Numbered from the stretch's first letter, positions 18,249 to 27,334 are shown. The stretch is DNA of 64,000 nt from Acinetobacter sp. XS-4 (GCF_023920705.1 NZ_CP094657.1:4092001-4156000), one strand, 5' to 3'. Made by a program: numbers and translations. The notes: generated by a model from the letters alone, not told the origin.

Positions 18249-18278
18249 AAAAAAACGCATCCGAAGATGCGTTTTTTT
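18249..18278. terminator. Terminator downstream of rph
   Basis: ACGCATC pairs with GATGCGT around CGAA, with A-runs and T-runs on the two sides. It lies 14 bases past the rph stop on the minus strand. Confidence 0.9.
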
Positions 18279-18291
18279 AGAAAGCCTAAAA

Positions 18292-19008
18292 TTACCAGCC
18301 TAAAGCTTCTTGTTGCTTTTTAATCAGCTCGGCAATTCCTTTTTCAGCCATTTCTAACATGTCATTGCTTTGTGCACGAGTAAATGGTTTATCTTCAGCT
18401 GTACCTTGAATTTCAATAAATTCGCCAGCTTGTGTCATCACCACGTTTAAGTCAGTTTGACAGTTCGAATCTTCTTCATAGCAAAGATCAAGTAATACTT
18501 CGTCTTGATAAATACCAACAGAGATTGCTGCCACTAAACTTTTTAGTGGATCTTGTTTAATTTTTTTGTTGCTGAGCAATACATTCATCGCATCAACCAA
18601 AGCAACAGCTGCACCAGTGATGGCTGCTGTTCGTGTCCCGCCATCAGCTTGAATCACATCACAGTCAACTGTAATCGTGTTCTCACCCAATTTTTTCAAA
18701 TCCACCATGGCACGTAGGCTACGACCAATCAGACGTTGGATTTCCTGTGTTCGGCCCGACTGTTTACCACGTGCTGCTTCACGGTCACTACGAGTATGGG
18801 TTGAACGCGGTAACATGCCATATTCAGCAGTAACCCAGCCCTGTCCTTTTCCTTTTAAAAATCGTGGCACTGAATTATCGATACTTGCAGTACACAATAC
18901 TTTGGTATGACCAAACTCAACCAGAACTGAACCTTCTGCGTAACGGGTATAGTTGCGTGTAATTTTTACTTCACGTAACTGGTCTAATGCTCTTTGGTCA
19001 ATACGCAT
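18292..19008 (-). CDS. rph: Ribonuclease PH
   Basis: A 238-residue phosphorolytic 3'-to-5' exoribonuclease of the PNPase/RNase PH fold. The N-terminus [20 protein letters not shown] and the [21 protein letters not shown] region (near residue 63, with the phosphate-binding arginine-rich [16 protein letters not shown] after it) are diagnostic. [19 protein letters not shown] lies near 115. It trims the 3' tails of tRNA precursors using phosphate. Unlike the E. coli K-12 allele the reading frame is complete. It stands alone with its own terminator. Confidence 0.96.
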   Translation of the reverse strand: MRIDQRALDQLREVKITRNYTRYAEGSVLVEFGHTKVLCTASIDNSVPRFLKGKGQGWVTAEYGMLPRSTHTRSDREAARGKQSGRTQEIQRLIGRSLRAMVDLKKLGENTITVDCDVIQADGGTRTAAITGAAVALVDAMNVLLSNKKIKQDPLKSLVAAISVGIYQDEVLLDLCYEEDSNCQTDLNVVMTQAGEFIEIQGTAEDKPFTRAQSNDMLEMAEKGIAELIKKQQEALGW

Positions 19009-19133
19009 AATGATTCCTTAAAACAATGGCACAAATATAATTGCACCGTAGTATATCTCAATTACACGTACTTTCCCTTTTACTTATTGGTAAAGAGCAT
19101 CGCTTGATAACTCAAACAATGCTCTATCTTTAA

Positions 19134-20297
19134 TTAAACAGCTTTGCCAAACATGCCTTTCACTGTCTCAACAAAGGTCCGCTTGGTCGACACCAAACGA
19201 TCAACCACATTATCAGGCAAAGAGTGAACAGCCAGACGTTTATATACACTCACAATTTGAGATCCAAAGGGTGCGGTATTGTACTGTTGACCGAACTCTG
19301 CACAAACTTCACGTACTTTAGGTGCCATCTCTTGATAGCGGTTGGCAGGTACATCGGGAAACAAATGGTGCTCGATTTGATGACTCAAGTTACCACTCAA
19401 GAAATGCATGATTTTACCGCCAGTAAAGTTTGCTGAACCACGAATCTGACGCAAGTACCACTCTGCTTTGGTTTCATTATCAATATTGTCAGTGATAATT
19501 TCAGAGTCTTCTGTGAAATGGCCACAATAAATCACGGTCGATGCCCAGTAGTTACGGATCAAGTTAGCAAAAAAGTTACCAACCAATACTGGCAAGAACA
19601 TTGGTCCTGCAATGAGTGGGAACAGCACATAATCTTTACCAAACTGACGTACCATTTTTTTACGTAGATTTTTGGATTCTACATATACTTCTTTCCAAGT
19701 TTTGGTGCCATCAAACAACACTTTTTCCATTTCTAGACGTTGTAAAGCCAGTAGCCATTCAAAACCTGTTGACAATACAAAACCCATTGGCACGTTGAAT
19801 AAAAAACGGGTTTCCCACTTTTGCTCACGGCTCATGCGCATCACACCATAACCGCTAATATCATGATCCATGCCAAACACATTGGTATAGGTATGATGCT
19901 TATAGTTATGGGTATATTTCCAGTCTTCACCTGTACACACCGTATCCCAGTCATAGGTTGCACCGTTAAGCGTCAGATCATTTAACCAGTCAAACTGACC
20001 ATGCATCACATTATGACCGAGTTCCATGTTTTCAACGATTTTAGATACGCCTAGCATAGCCATACCCAACAACCATACAGGTGGAATCCAACCACCAAAC
20101 ATCAACATGCCACGTGATGCAATTTCGGTGTAGCGTACAAAATTACGTACTTTGTAAATATATTTTGAATCTTGCTCCCCAAGATCTTTCATCACTTCAA
20201 GACGAATTTCTTCAATACGGCGACCAAAAGCTTCTGTTTGCTCTGGGGTTAAATGTGCCGATTTTGATGTTGCTTTAAGTTCTACTGCCATATTCAT
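19134..20297 (-). CDS. desB: Membrane fatty acid (acyl-CoA) delta-9 desaturase, DesB-like
   Basis: The protein has 387 residues with several membrane helices and the three histidine boxes that hold the di-iron centre. These are GHNVMHGQFD near residue 97, HNYKHHTYTN near 130 and HQIEHHLFPDVPANRY near 315. It introduces a double bond into acyl chains using oxygen and electrons from a partner reductase. That reductase (desC) is the gene 33 bases upstream, and a DesT-like TetR gene is divergent beyond it: the order is that of desT-desCB in Pseudomonas aeruginosa. The ATG at 20297 has a GAGG site 9 bases upstream; a second ATG lies two codons in. Confidence 0.92.
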   Translation of the reverse strand: MNMAVELKATSKSAHLTPEQTEAFGRRIEEIRLEVMKDLGEQDSKYIYKVRNFVRYTEIASRGMLMFGGWIPPVWLLGMAMLGVSKIVENMELGHNVMHGQFDWLNDLTLNGATYDWDTVCTGEDWKYTHNYKHHTYTNVFGMDHDISGYGVMRMSREQKWETRFLFNVPMGFVLSTGFEWLLALQRLEMEKVLFDGTKTWKEVYVESKNLRKKMVRQFGKDYVLFPLIAGPMFLPVLVGNFFANLIRNYWASTVIYCGHFTEDSEIITDNIDNETKAEWYLRQIRGSANFTGGKIMHFLSGNLSHQIEHHLFPDVPANRYQEMAPKVREVCAEFGQQYNTAPFGSQIVSVYKRLAVHSLPDNVVDRLVSTKRTFVETVKGMFGKAV

Positions 20298-20330
20298 AAT
20301 GGTATCCTCAAATCTCTTTTATGTTTGTTT

Positions 20331-21356
20331 TTATAGATCAATAGTGACTGGGCTTAATGCCTGGTTCACGCATAACTTAATTGCACGATTTGGTTGATCG
20401 TCAATTTCACCTGTTAATATATTCTGGGTAACACCACTGACTTTGGTACACGTACATTGGTTACATACACCCATACGACAACCATGCTGTGGACGTAAAC
20501 CAGCCTGCTCTGCACTGCTTAATAACGTTGTCGTGGCAATAAAGTTTTGTTGTGAACGACGAAATACGATGGGTTGTGCTTCATTAGACTGTTCAATTTG
20601 AACAGGCATGAAAAACTCTTGATGAAGCTGCGACTGAGCACTTTGCTGCGCATAAATTTCATTTGCCTGTTGCATCATGCCGTGGTGTCCACACACATAC
20701 GTTGCGGTCTGTGCGTAATCAGGAACCAACTTTTGCAATAGGTCTTCAGTTAAATGCTGCTTTTGCTCGGCTGTATTAAAAAAATGATAGTGAAGCTCTG
20801 GATGCTTTTCTGCCAAAGCTTTTAATTCAGCATGAAAAATTTCTGCACGATTAAAGTAAATGACATGAATCTGTTTAAGCTGCTGCTTCAAAGCTTGCTG
20901 CAACAGTGAATAAATTGCAGTAATACCACTCCCTGACGCAATTAAAATCGCAGGTTGCTGGTCTTGGTGCAAAGTAAAATCACCTTGTGGCTGTGAAATC
21001 TCAATGCACTCACCAACATGCAATCGTTGAACTGCACTAGACACTAAGCCTTGTACTTTAATACCTAAAGAGATTTCACCTTGAGGAGTTACTTCAATAA
21101 TTGAATAACTACGCTGTTGGTAAACTCCATCTATCAGTAGTGTTAATAGAATACTTTGCCCAGCACGTACCTGATCGAAATTAAAATTACGATTCGGTTT
21201 AAGCTTAATAAGCACCATATCGGTATGTAGAGACTGAACTGCAATAACTTCTGCAAGTACGCGTTTCCAAGCCCAAGTCACGTTAATTTTCTGCAAAACA
21301 AAATCAACGAAATCTTCTCGGACCAAATGTGGCTGATAACTAAGTGTTGCGTTCAT
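20331..21356 (-). CDS. desC: Ferredoxin-NAD(P) reductase with C-terminal 2Fe-2S domain, desaturase partner (DesC-like)
   Basis: A 341-residue fusion of a ferredoxin reductase module and a plant-type ferredoxin. RSYSIIEVTPQGEISLGIKV near residue 79 binds FAD, ILIASGSGITAIYSLLQQAL near 138 binds NAD(P), and CRMGVCNQCTC near 298 with a further Cys near 331 holds the iron-sulfur cluster. It should pass electrons from NADPH to the desaturase encoded next. The gene starts 173 bases from the divergent regulator. Three copies of an AGTGAACA-type operator sit in that gap, so expression is probably repressed when unsaturated acyl-CoA is plentiful. Confidence 0.9.
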   Translation of the reverse strand: MNATLSYQPHLVREDFVDFVLQKINVTWAWKRVLAEVIAVQSLHTDMVLIKLKPNRNFNFDQVRAGQSILLTLLIDGVYQQRSYSIIEVTPQGEISLGIKVQGLVSSAVQRLHVGECIEISQPQGDFTLHQDQQPAILIASGSGITAIYSLLQQALKQQLKQIHVIYFNRAEIFHAELKALAEKHPELHYHFFNTAEQKQHLTEDLLQKLVPDYAQTATYVCGHHGMMQQANEIYAQQSAQSQLHQEFFMPVQIEQSNEAQPIVFRRSQQNFIATTTLLSSAEQAGLRPQHGCRMGVCNQCTCTKVSGVTQNILTGEIDDQPNRAIKLCVNQALSPVTIDL

Positions 21357-21388
21357 ACGTTCCTCTTTTGTATCTGGCTATTTATTTG

Positions 21389-21406
21389 AGTGAACACATG
21401 TTCGTA
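21389..21406. promoter_or_regulatory. DesT/FabR-type operator, copy 1
   Basis: AGTGAACACATGTTCGTA: the left half matches the DesT-box half-site AGTGAACA and the right half partly matches its inverse. It is closest to desC. Confidence 0.6.
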
Positions 21407-21407
21407 T

Positions 21408-21425
21408 AGTGAACATATGTACACT
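21408..21425. promoter_or_regulatory. DesT/FabR-type operator, copy 2
   Basis: AGTGAACATATGTACACT, an 18-bp palindrome broken only at one symmetric pair, two bases from copy 1. Confidence 0.65.
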
Positions 21426-21445
21426 ATATTTATAACTGTTCACTC

Positions 21446-21463
21446 AGTCAACACTTGTTCACT
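21446..21463. promoter_or_regulatory. DesT/FabR-type operator, copy 3
   Basis: AGTCAACACTTGTTCACT. Its reverse complement AGTGAACAAGTGTTGACT is very close to the Pseudomonas DesT box. It lies nearest to desT and could serve autoregulation; an extra half-site GTTCACT sits at 21438-21444. Confidence 0.7.
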
Positions 21464-21529
21464 ATTTTTTTTATGAAAGTTTGCTCTTTTTTGTTAGACT
21501 CTGGCTCACGGTTTAAATAGGCTCTTTTA

Positions 21530-22168
21530 ATGTCGATACGGGATGAACGAAAACAGCAAAGTCGTCAAGCACTTCTAGATGCAGCCTTGCATCTGAGCAC
21601 GTCTGGGCGCTCGTTCAGTAGTATCAGTTTGCGTGAAGTTGCACGTGAAGTTGGTTTGGTACCGACAGCGTTCTATCGCCATTTTCAAGATATGGATGAA
21701 CTTGGCAAGGAACTGGTTGACCAAGTCGCGCTACATTTAAAAAGTGTTTTACATCAACTGGGTCAAAGTTATTTACAACATAAATCGACCAAAACTCAGA
21801 CCAGCATTGAGCTATTTGTTCAGGCGGTAAATCATAGCCCTAAGCAGTGGCAATTTATGATTTCCGAGCGTTGGGGCGGTTCAGAAACGGTTCGTGCAGC
21901 CATTGCTAGAGAAATCGAATTTCTGATTGAAGATCTAACAACTGATCTGACTAAACTCGAAAATTTTAAACATATTCAACAACCTCAAGACTTAAATGTC
22001 CTATCCACTATTTTGACCAACATGTCATTTACATGGGCAATGACATGGCTCAACCTATCAAAACAATATCAAGGTGATCAGCTCAAGCTGCAACAAACTG
22101 CCTTTATTGAAAATGCGTCTACACAAGTTCGCTTACTCTTTAGAGGGATTGCAAACTGGGAACGTTAG
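21530..22168 (+). CDS. desT: TetR-family repressor of unsaturated fatty acid genes (DesT/FabR type)
   Basis: The 212-residue regulator has an N-terminal helix-turn-helix (FSSISLREVAREVGLVPTAF split by the turn, then YRHFQDMDELGKELVDQ) that closely follows the FabR/DesT pattern. Its C-terminal ligand domain is all-helical. DesT senses the ratio of saturated to unsaturated acyl-CoA and represses desCB. The gene is divergent from desC-desB across three AGTGAACA-type sites, matching the Pseudomonas arrangement. The ATG at 21530 is 8 bases after a weak purine-rich site. Family and target are inferred from the order and operators. Confidence 0.88.
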   Translation: MSIRDERKQQSRQALLDAALHLSTSGRSFSSISLREVAREVGLVPTAFYRHFQDMDELGKELVDQVALHLKSVLHQLGQSYLQHKSTKTQTSIELFVQAVNHSPKQWQFMISERWGGSETVRAAIAREIEFLIEDLTTDLTKLENFKHIQQPQDLNVLSTILTNMSFTWAMTWLNLSKQYQGDQLKLQQTAFIENASTQVRLLFRGIANWER

Positions 22169-22306
22169 AAGCGGCAAATGACAAAAAACAGGTTATGTGG
22201 TAATACGTAAAGAGAGAAAGAAAAAGGCTAAAAATTTCGAGAAAAGTCTTTTTCTTTTTTACAGGAAGTAAATTATTAGTTAGGCCAAACTGGTGTGGGA
22301 ATACCT

Positions 22307-22954
22307 ATGAATCTTGATCGTCATACACAGTTTTTGATGCGCAAAGAAAAAATTCTAAGCGTGGCAGAAAAGTTGTTACTAGAAAACAATCAGGAAATTA
22401 CTCTAGATGAGTTAGTGGCCGAGCTAGATATTGCTAAAGGCACACTTTATAAGCATTTTAGAAGTAAAAATGAGCTTCTGCTTGAGCTCATTATTCAAAA
22501 TGAAAAGCAAATTTTAGAAATTTCTAAAAAATATAATACAGATTTCAAAGAGTATGCCCCTCATTACATGCTTCATCATTTGCTCACGCCGGGAAAAACC
22601 ATTTTATTGCATCAACTTGAAGAAAATCTGACAATGACAGAGTCTAAGTTGAAGCATCTTTTCGAAGAGCTTTATGAAATCCGCCAACAGCGTATTTTAG
22701 CAATTAAAGATATTACAGAAAATTATTTAAAATCATTAAATTATGATATGTCGATTCGTGATTATTTGTCTTATATTTGGTCACTGACTTATGGTGCATC
22801 ACTGCTTTTAAATTCTACGTATTACCAGCGCTCTATTGGTTCTCGCCAAAAATTAATTAATTTATATATTAATCAGGCATTATCACTGCCCACTCAAACT
22901 GTTAATTTTGATGTTTTAAATTTTCAAATTGAAGATGAAAACCCAAAAAATTAA
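22307..22954 (+). CDS. TetR-family transcriptional regulator, unknown ligand
   Basis: From the ATG at 22307 (MNLDRHTQFLMRKEKILSVA) the protein has 215 residues; a GTG twelve bases earlier is also open, but TGGGA is well placed for the ATG. The first 60 residues are a TetR helix-turn-helix: ITLDELVAELDIAKGTLYKHF, seen as two helices, then RSKNELLLELI. The rest is a helical ligand-binding domain without recognisable signature. It stands 138 bases after desT and 108 bases before the convergent dsbA end, so no regulatory target is obvious. The gene is somewhat AT-rich, and a terminator shared with dsbA follows. Confidence 0.82.
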   Translation: MNLDRHTQFLMRKEKILSVAEKLLLENNQEITLDELVAELDIAKGTLYKHFRSKNELLLELIIQNEKQILEISKKYNTDFKEYAPHYMLHHLLTPGKTILLHQLEENLTMTESKLKHLFEELYEIRQQRILAIKDITENYLKSLNYDMSIRDYLSYIWSLTYGASLLLNSTYYQRSIGSRQKLINLYINQALSLPTQTVNFDVLNFQIEDENPKN

Positions 22955-23013
22955 TTGAAATATTTCGTGATCATTAACAAAAAATTAAACATCGATATAA
23001 ATTTTAATTAAAT

Positions 23014-23043
23014 AAAAATGGGCTTCATTCGAAGCCCATTTTT
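23014..23043. terminator. Bidirectional terminator between the TetR gene and dsbA
   Basis: AAAAATGGGCTTC pairs with GAAGCCCATTTTT around ATTC. It suits transcripts arriving from either side. Confidence 0.9.
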
Positions 23044-23062
23044 GAAGTAAAGCCTAAACAAC

Positions 23063-23680
23063 TTATTTTGCTTTACGTTCTTTCTCAATTAAATAATTAA
23101 GAACTTGAGTAACTTTACCATCTTCACCCTGTACAACATATTTACCATTAACGACAACCGCAGGAACACCTGTTAATTGGTACTGTTGAGCAAGTTTATT
23201 TGACTCGGCAACTTTTGCAGTCACGGCAAATGAGTTGTAAGTGCTATTAAACTTCTGTTCAGGCACGCCATAACGAGTAAAGAACTTCGCAGCAGAAGCC
23301 TGATCAAAAATTTGCTGACCATTCACCTGAATCGCATGGAATAATGGTAAATGCGTGCGTTTACGTACACCTAATGCCTCAGATGTATAATAAGTACGCG
23401 CCCCTTGTTCCCACATTTTATTCATTGCAGCTGGTGTACGTACAAAACGCACATCGTTAGGAATCTGTTTTAACCACGTTTGCATATGCGGTTCAAGTTT
23501 AAAACAGTGTGGACATCCATACCAAAAGAACTCTCGAACTTCGATTTTCCCCGGAACTTCCACTTTGCCTGGATTGGCAATCACGGTGTAGTCTTTACCA
23601 GCAACAAAATCTGCTGCCATTGCACCACCCGATACGGCCATAATTGCTGCGCTTAAACCACCCAAAACCAATTTTTTCAT
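23063..23680 (-). CDS. dsbA: Thiol:disulfide interchange protein DsbA
   Basis: A 205-residue periplasmic oxidase. Residues 1-22 are a Sec signal peptide (KKLVLGGLSAAIMAVSGGAMA). The thioredoxin fold follows, with the active site FFWYGCPHCFKLEPH (Cys56 and Cys59) and the cis-Pro loop TGVPAVVVNGKYVV near residue 170. The CPHC dipeptide is that of DsbA rather than DsbC or thioredoxin. It puts disulfides into exported proteins and is reoxidised by DsbB. The gene is alone on its strand, divergent from ubiG. Confidence 0.94.
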   Translation of the reverse strand: MKKLVLGGLSAAIMAVSGGAMAADFVAGKDYTVIANPGKVEVPGKIEVREFFWYGCPHCFKLEPHMQTWLKQIPNDVRFVRTPAAMNKMWEQGARTYYTSEALGVRKRTHLPLFHAIQVNGQQIFDQASAAKFFTRYGVPEQKFNSTYNSFAVTAKVAESNKLAQQYQLTGVPAVVVNGKYVVQGEDGKVTQVLNYLIEKERKAK

Positions 23681-23860
23681 TGCTACAGCTTTTCCTCTAA
23701 GTTGTTATGCATTAGCTTATGCTCTAAATATAAAACAAATATGCTAAATTCGTTTTGCTTCTGTGAAGTTTTTTATTGGGTTTATCGCTTTTTTCCCAAT
23801 AATCGCTACACTAACGGCGAACTATATCCAAAAAGATAACTCAAGTTTAGAGGTAGCACC

Positions 23861-24574
23861 ATGTCGCAATTGAATGTTGATTTACAAGAAATCGCAAAGT
23901 TTGAAGCACTTGCTGCCAAATGGTGGGATCAACATTCTGAATTTCGCCCACTTCATCAAATTAATCCACTACGTTTAAACTGGATTGATGAGCGTGTAGG
24001 CGGCCTTGCTGGTAAGAAAGTACTTGATGTCGGTTGTGGTGGCGGTATTTTGGCAGAGAGCATGGCACGTCGTGGAGCAGATGTACTTGGTATTGATATG
24101 GGCGAAGCACCGCTAGCTGTTGGCCGTTTGCATGCTCAGCAAGACAATGTTCAAAATATTGAATATCGCCAAATTCCTGTAGAAGAATTAGCACAAGAAC
24201 AAGCAGGTCAATACGATGTGGTAACTTGCATGGAAATGATGGAACACGTTCCAGATCCAGCATCTATTGTAAGAGCTTGTCAGGCTTTGGTTAAACCGGG
24301 TGGCCATGTGTTCTTCTCAACTATTAACCGTAACCCAAAATCTTATTTATTTGCCATTATTGGCGCAGAATACGTACTACGCATGTTGCCAAAAGGTACA
24401 CATGATTATCATAAATTTATTCGACCATCTGAAATGGCACATGACATTCGTAATGCAGGTCTTACTCTAAAAGAAATGACAGGACTGCACTACAACCCGC
24501 TGACCAAGCATTACTGGTTAGCGCCAAATGTTGACGTTAATTATATGGTTCACACGATAAATACAGGTGCATGA
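23861..24574 (+). CDS. ubiG: Ubiquinone biosynthesis O-methyltransferase UbiG
   Basis: The protein has 237 residues. It carries the UbiG N-terminus ([22 protein letters not shown] as two pieces, then [11 protein letters not shown]) and the SAM-binding motif [17 protein letters not shown] near residue 54. [13 protein letters not shown] lies near 125 and [16 protein letters not shown] near 150. It makes both O-methylations in ubiquinone synthesis. Its stop overlaps the start of mupP by four bases (ATGA), and ubiG-mupP-yciK is the same order as in Pseudomonas. A ribosome site AGAGG is 8 bases before the ATG. Confidence 0.96.
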   Translation: MSQLNVDLQEIAKFEALAAKWWDQHSEFRPLHQINPLRLNWIDERVGGLAGKKVLDVGCGGGILAESMARRGADVLGIDMGEAPLAVGRLHAQQDNVQNIEYRQIPVEELAQEQAGQYDVVTCMEMMEHVPDPASIVRACQALVKPGGHVFFSTINRNPKSYLFAIIGAEYVLRMLPKGTHDYHKFIRPSEMAHDIRNAGLTLKEMTGLHYNPLTKHYWLAPNVDVNYMVHTINTGA

Positions 24575-25272
24575 TGAAAGCTGTTTTATTTGATTTAGAC
24601 GGTACTCTTATCGATACGGCTGCCGACTTCATTCGTATTATTCAGCAAATGTGCCGTGATGAAAAACGCCCTGTTGTTGATGCCGACCTCATTCGCACTC
24701 AGGTTTCTGAAGGTGCACGTGCGATGGTGAAATTGGTCTATCCAGAGCTGGATGTGACCAATCCAATTTTCTTGGCACATCGACAAAACTTTTTAGATAT
24801 TTACGGCAATAATATTGTGGTTGATACAGACCTGTTTGAAGGCATGTATCCACTTTTAGAAGAGTTAGAGGCTCAGCAAATTCCGTGGGGTATTGTGACC
24901 AATAAACCACGCGGATTAAGTGAAGCTCTTTTAGAAAAGTTAAATCTGACCGAACGCTGCGCGGTTTTGGTGTGTCCTGAAGATGTCAGTAAAACTAAGC
25001 CAGATCCAGAACCAATGTATTTGGCGGCTAAACAGTTAAATATCCCAGCAAATGAAATTATTTATGTGGGTGACCATCCACGTGATATTGATGCTGGTCG
25101 ATATGCCAATATGTATACTATTTTGGCTGCATATGGCTATTTACCAATCGAACATCGTGATGATCTCGCTGCATGGCAGGCCGACTCGATTGTAAATACG
25201 GTGACAGAATTACACCATATGTTACGTCAAAAGCTTCCTGCTCTACAGGAAAATCAGCGTATGATAGGTTAA
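24571..25272 (+). CDS. mupP: HAD phosphatase, N-acetylmuramic acid 6-phosphate phosphatase MupP (Gph-like)
   Basis: A 233-residue HAD hydrolase with the four motifs: [15 protein letters not shown] at the start (nucleophile Asp8), the Thr in GIVTNKPRG near residue 107, Lys in [12 protein letters not shown] near 145 and [11 protein letters not shown] near 166. Phosphoglycolate phosphatase is the common automatic label. The coupled position directly after ubiG and before a YciK-type dehydrogenase is that of Pseudomonas mupP, which dephosphorylates MurNAc-6-phosphate in the anhydro-sugar recycling route. MupP is therefore preferred, by gene order, over Gph. ampD and mpl of the same recycling theme are also in the window. 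Confidence 0.8.
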   Translation: MMKAVLFDLDGTLIDTAADFIRIIQQMCRDEKRPVVDADLIRTQVSEGARAMVKLVYPELDVTNPIFLAHRQNFLDIYGNNIVVDTDLFEGMYPLLEELEAQQIPWGIVTNKPRGLSEALLEKLNLTERCAVLVCPEDVSKTKPDPEPMYLAAKQLNIPANEIIYVGDHPRDIDAGRYANMYTILAAYGYLPIEHRDDLAAWQADSIVNTVTELHHMLRQKLPALQENQRMIG

Positions 25273-25340
25273 CATAAGAGTTTTATAGGCTTTTTTAACA
25301 GTTCTTTGTTTTATCAATATAAAAAGAAGGAGGTTTACCA

Positions 25341-26087
25341 ATGAAATATTCAGAATACCAACCTCGTCCGGATCTACTCAAAGATCGAATTATTTTAATC
25401 ACCGGTGCTGGCGATGGAATTGGGCGAGCTGCCGCTCTGACTTATGCCCTACATGGTGCAACCGTTGTACTGCATGGTAGAACCTTAAATAAACTTGAAG
25501 TTATTTATGATGAAATTGAAAGCCTGGGTGCACCGCAACCAGCGATTTTACCATTACAACTTTCAAGTGCTTCTGACCGTGATTATGACTTTTTAGTCGA
25601 TACGCTCGAAAAGCAGTTTGGACGCCTAGACGGTATTTTGCATAATGCAGGTATTTTAGGTGAACGCGTAGAGCTAGCACATTATCCAACCGAAACTTGG
25701 GATGATGTCATGGCGGTTAACCTACGCGCGCCTTTTGCTTTGACTCAAGCCTTATTACCACTTTTGCAAAAATCAGAAAATGCCTCTGTCGTATTTACCA
25801 GCTCGGGTGTAGGCCGTGAAGCACGTGCTTTATGGGGCGCATATTCTGTCTCAAAAATTGCAATTGAAGCGGTGAGCAAAATTTTTGCGGCGGAACATAC
25901 TTATCCTAATATCCGTTTTAACTGCATTAATCCAGGTGCAACGCGTACTGCAATGCGTGCTAAAGCCTATCCACAAGAAGATCCGAAAACACTACCTACA
26001 CCAGAGTCGATCTTGCCTGCTTATCTCTATTTAATGGGTGAAGATAGCTTGGCGCTCAATGGTCAAAGTATCGATGCACAGGATTAA
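25341..26087 (+). CDS. yciK: YciK-family short-chain dehydrogenase/reductase
   Basis: A 248-residue classical SDR with the NAD(P) motif ILITGAGDGIGRAAAL near residue 18 (TGx3GxG). HNAGILGE lies near 100, and the catalytic Ser (VVFTSSGVGRE) and Tyr-x3-Lys (GAYSVSKIA) near 147-165. The opening MKYSEYQPRPDLLKDRIILI is that of YciK proteins, whose physiological substrate is not established. It lies 68 bases after mupP behind its own strong ribosome site (AAGGAGG), probably in the same transcript. A terminator follows at 26137. Confidence 0.88.
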   Translation: MKYSEYQPRPDLLKDRIILITGAGDGIGRAAALTYALHGATVVLHGRTLNKLEVIYDEIESLGAPQPAILPLQLSSASDRDYDFLVDTLEKQFGRLDGILHNAGILGERVELAHYPTETWDDVMAVNLRAPFALTQALLPLLQKSENASVVFTSSGVGREARALWGAYSVSKIAIEAVSKIFAAEHTYPNIRFNCINPGATRTAMRAKAYPQEDPKTLPTPESILPAYLYLMGEDSLALNGQSIDAQD

Positions 26088-26136
26088 AAAGTTAAAGATG
26101 AAAAGCTAAATTAAATTACGGCCAATCATCAAATCT

Positions 26137-26176
26137 GGCTTGCCTATACCTGAAAAGATATATCCAAGCCTTTTTT
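26137..26176 (+). terminator. Terminator after yciK
   Basis: GGCTTG pairs with CAAGCC over a loop that has its own weak TATA stem, followed by six Ts. Confidence 0.7.
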
Positions 26177-26304
26177 ATTATTGATAAAAATTCTTGATCT
26201 ATCCGTAATTTTAATTGAACCATTAAATGATCTTCACAGTTTCTCTGCATTTTGCGCGTAGAGTATTCAACATGAGAGACATCAGATGTAAACGAGGATG
26301 CATC

Positions 26305-26718
26305 ATGAAAAAGTTGTTCACAATCTTAACCCTTTCCATAGCCGTACTCACCACAAGTATGGCGAGCTTTGCTGATCCTCCTTTTGACAGAGGCCATGGC
26401 CCCAAAGGTCCTAAAGGTGGAGGACCACGCGGTGAATGGAACGATCGTGGGCCAGGATTTGGACGTGATCATGATGAAGATCGTGTCCGTGACGAACGTC
26501 GTATGCGCGAAGAACGTGGTTTTGAACGGCTTAAACAGCATCGCTGGCAGCCTGGCTATGTTATGCCACAGCACTATCGTGGCAATGGCTATAAAGTTGA
26601 CTATAAAGACAGTAACTTGCCAAGACCAGACCGAAACCAACAATGGTACAAAATCAACAATGACTATATTTTAGTCGACACTGATTCTAATAGCATTGTG
26701 AGTATTCGTGGTTTTTAA
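26305..26718 (+). CDS. RcnB-family periplasmic protein, first paralogue
   Basis: From the ATG at 26305 (GAGGATG ribosome site just upstream) the product is 137 residues, with a Sec signal peptide (KKLFTILTLSIAVLTTSMASFA). A low-complexity middle rich in Gly, Arg, Asp and Pro follows (residues 25-90, GRDHDEDRVRDERRMREERG). The C-terminal RcnB-like domain ends it: WQPGYVMPQHYRGNGYKVDY, then QQWYKINNDYILVD. RcnB helps nickel/cobalt homeostasis in E. coli; most family members have no known role. The next gene carries the same domain. Longer upstream codons are open but lack a signal peptide. Confidence 0.8.
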   Translation: MKKLFTILTLSIAVLTTSMASFADPPFDRGHGPKGPKGGGPRGEWNDRGPGFGRDHDEDRVRDERRMREERGFERLKQHRWQPGYVMPQHYRGNGYKVDYKDSNLPRPDRNQQWYKINNDYILVDTDSNSIVSIRGF

Positions 26719-26747
26719 AGCGATAGAACCTCGCTATCGCTGAGCGA

Positions 26748-26782
26748 AAAGGATAAAGCCTTGTGGTTTTATCCTTTTTTTA
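26748..26782 (+). terminator. Terminator after the first RcnB-like gene
   Basis: AAAGGATAAA pairs with TTTATCCTTT, then Ts. A second hairpin (AGCGATAG...CTATCGCT, 26719-26741) lies immediately before it. Confidence 0.85.
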
Positions 26783-26959
26783 TTGCTTAAATATTTTAAA
26801 AATAAAGAGATTTTTTATATTCTAATATTTCATATTTTCTTAATTTCTTCTTATTTCATCGTTAGTTTTCACATTTATTCTTCGTAGCCTCCACGATTTA
26901 TCTGTAATTGTTCACTAATCTTTAGTTATTGAAATTTAATTCATCACTCGAGGTTTACA

Positions 26960-27289
26960 ATGAAAAAATTAACAACAGCGATTGTCCTTTCACTTAGTGG
27001 TTTAGTTGCAACAACAGCAATGGCAGCACCAAACGATCATAACCACCATGGCAACTACCAAAACCATGAAGTAAAAACCGTTAAAGTAATTAAAAAAGAC
27101 GACCATCGTAATGTGTGGCGAGCAGGTCAGGTTGTACCCCATGAATATCAACACTCACGTTACGTGATTGACTATCGTCAGCATCAAAAATTAACTAAGC
27201 CGGGTCGCTACCAAAAATGGTACAAGGTGAATGGAAATTACGTGTTGGTAAATGAACAAAGCCATAAAATCATTAGAGTAGTTCACTAA
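26960..27289 (+). CDS. RcnB-family periplasmic protein, second paralogue
   Basis: A 109-residue protein with signal peptide (KKLTTAIVLSLSGLVATTAMA, cut before APND). A His-rich linker (NDHNHHGNYQNHEVK) precedes an RcnB-like C-terminal domain (WRAGQVVPHEYQHSRYVIDY, KWYKVNGNYVLVNE). It shares the W-x-G-x-V-P-x-x-Y and WYK-x-N-x-(D/N)Y-x-LV pattern with the previous gene, so the two are paralogues. The linker differs: histidine-rich here, Arg/Asp-rich there, which suggests different ligands. The ATG at 26960 follows GAGGTTTACA. Both genes end in their own terminators and are probably transcribed separately. Confidence 0.8.
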   Translation: MKKLTTAIVLSLSGLVATTAMAAPNDHNHHGNYQNHEVKTVKVIKKDDHRNVWRAGQVVPHEYQHSRYVIDYRQHQKLTKPGRYQKWYKVNGNYVLVNEQSHKIIRVVH

Positions 27290-27302
27290 TTTAAAAAAAT
27301 TT

Positions 27303-27334
27303 AAACACCCAAACTTAGATTTGGGTGTTTTTTT
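27303..27334 (+). terminator. Terminator after the second RcnB-like gene
   Basis: AAACACCCAAA pairs with TTTGGGTGTTT around CTTAGA, followed by Ts. Confidence 0.9.
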
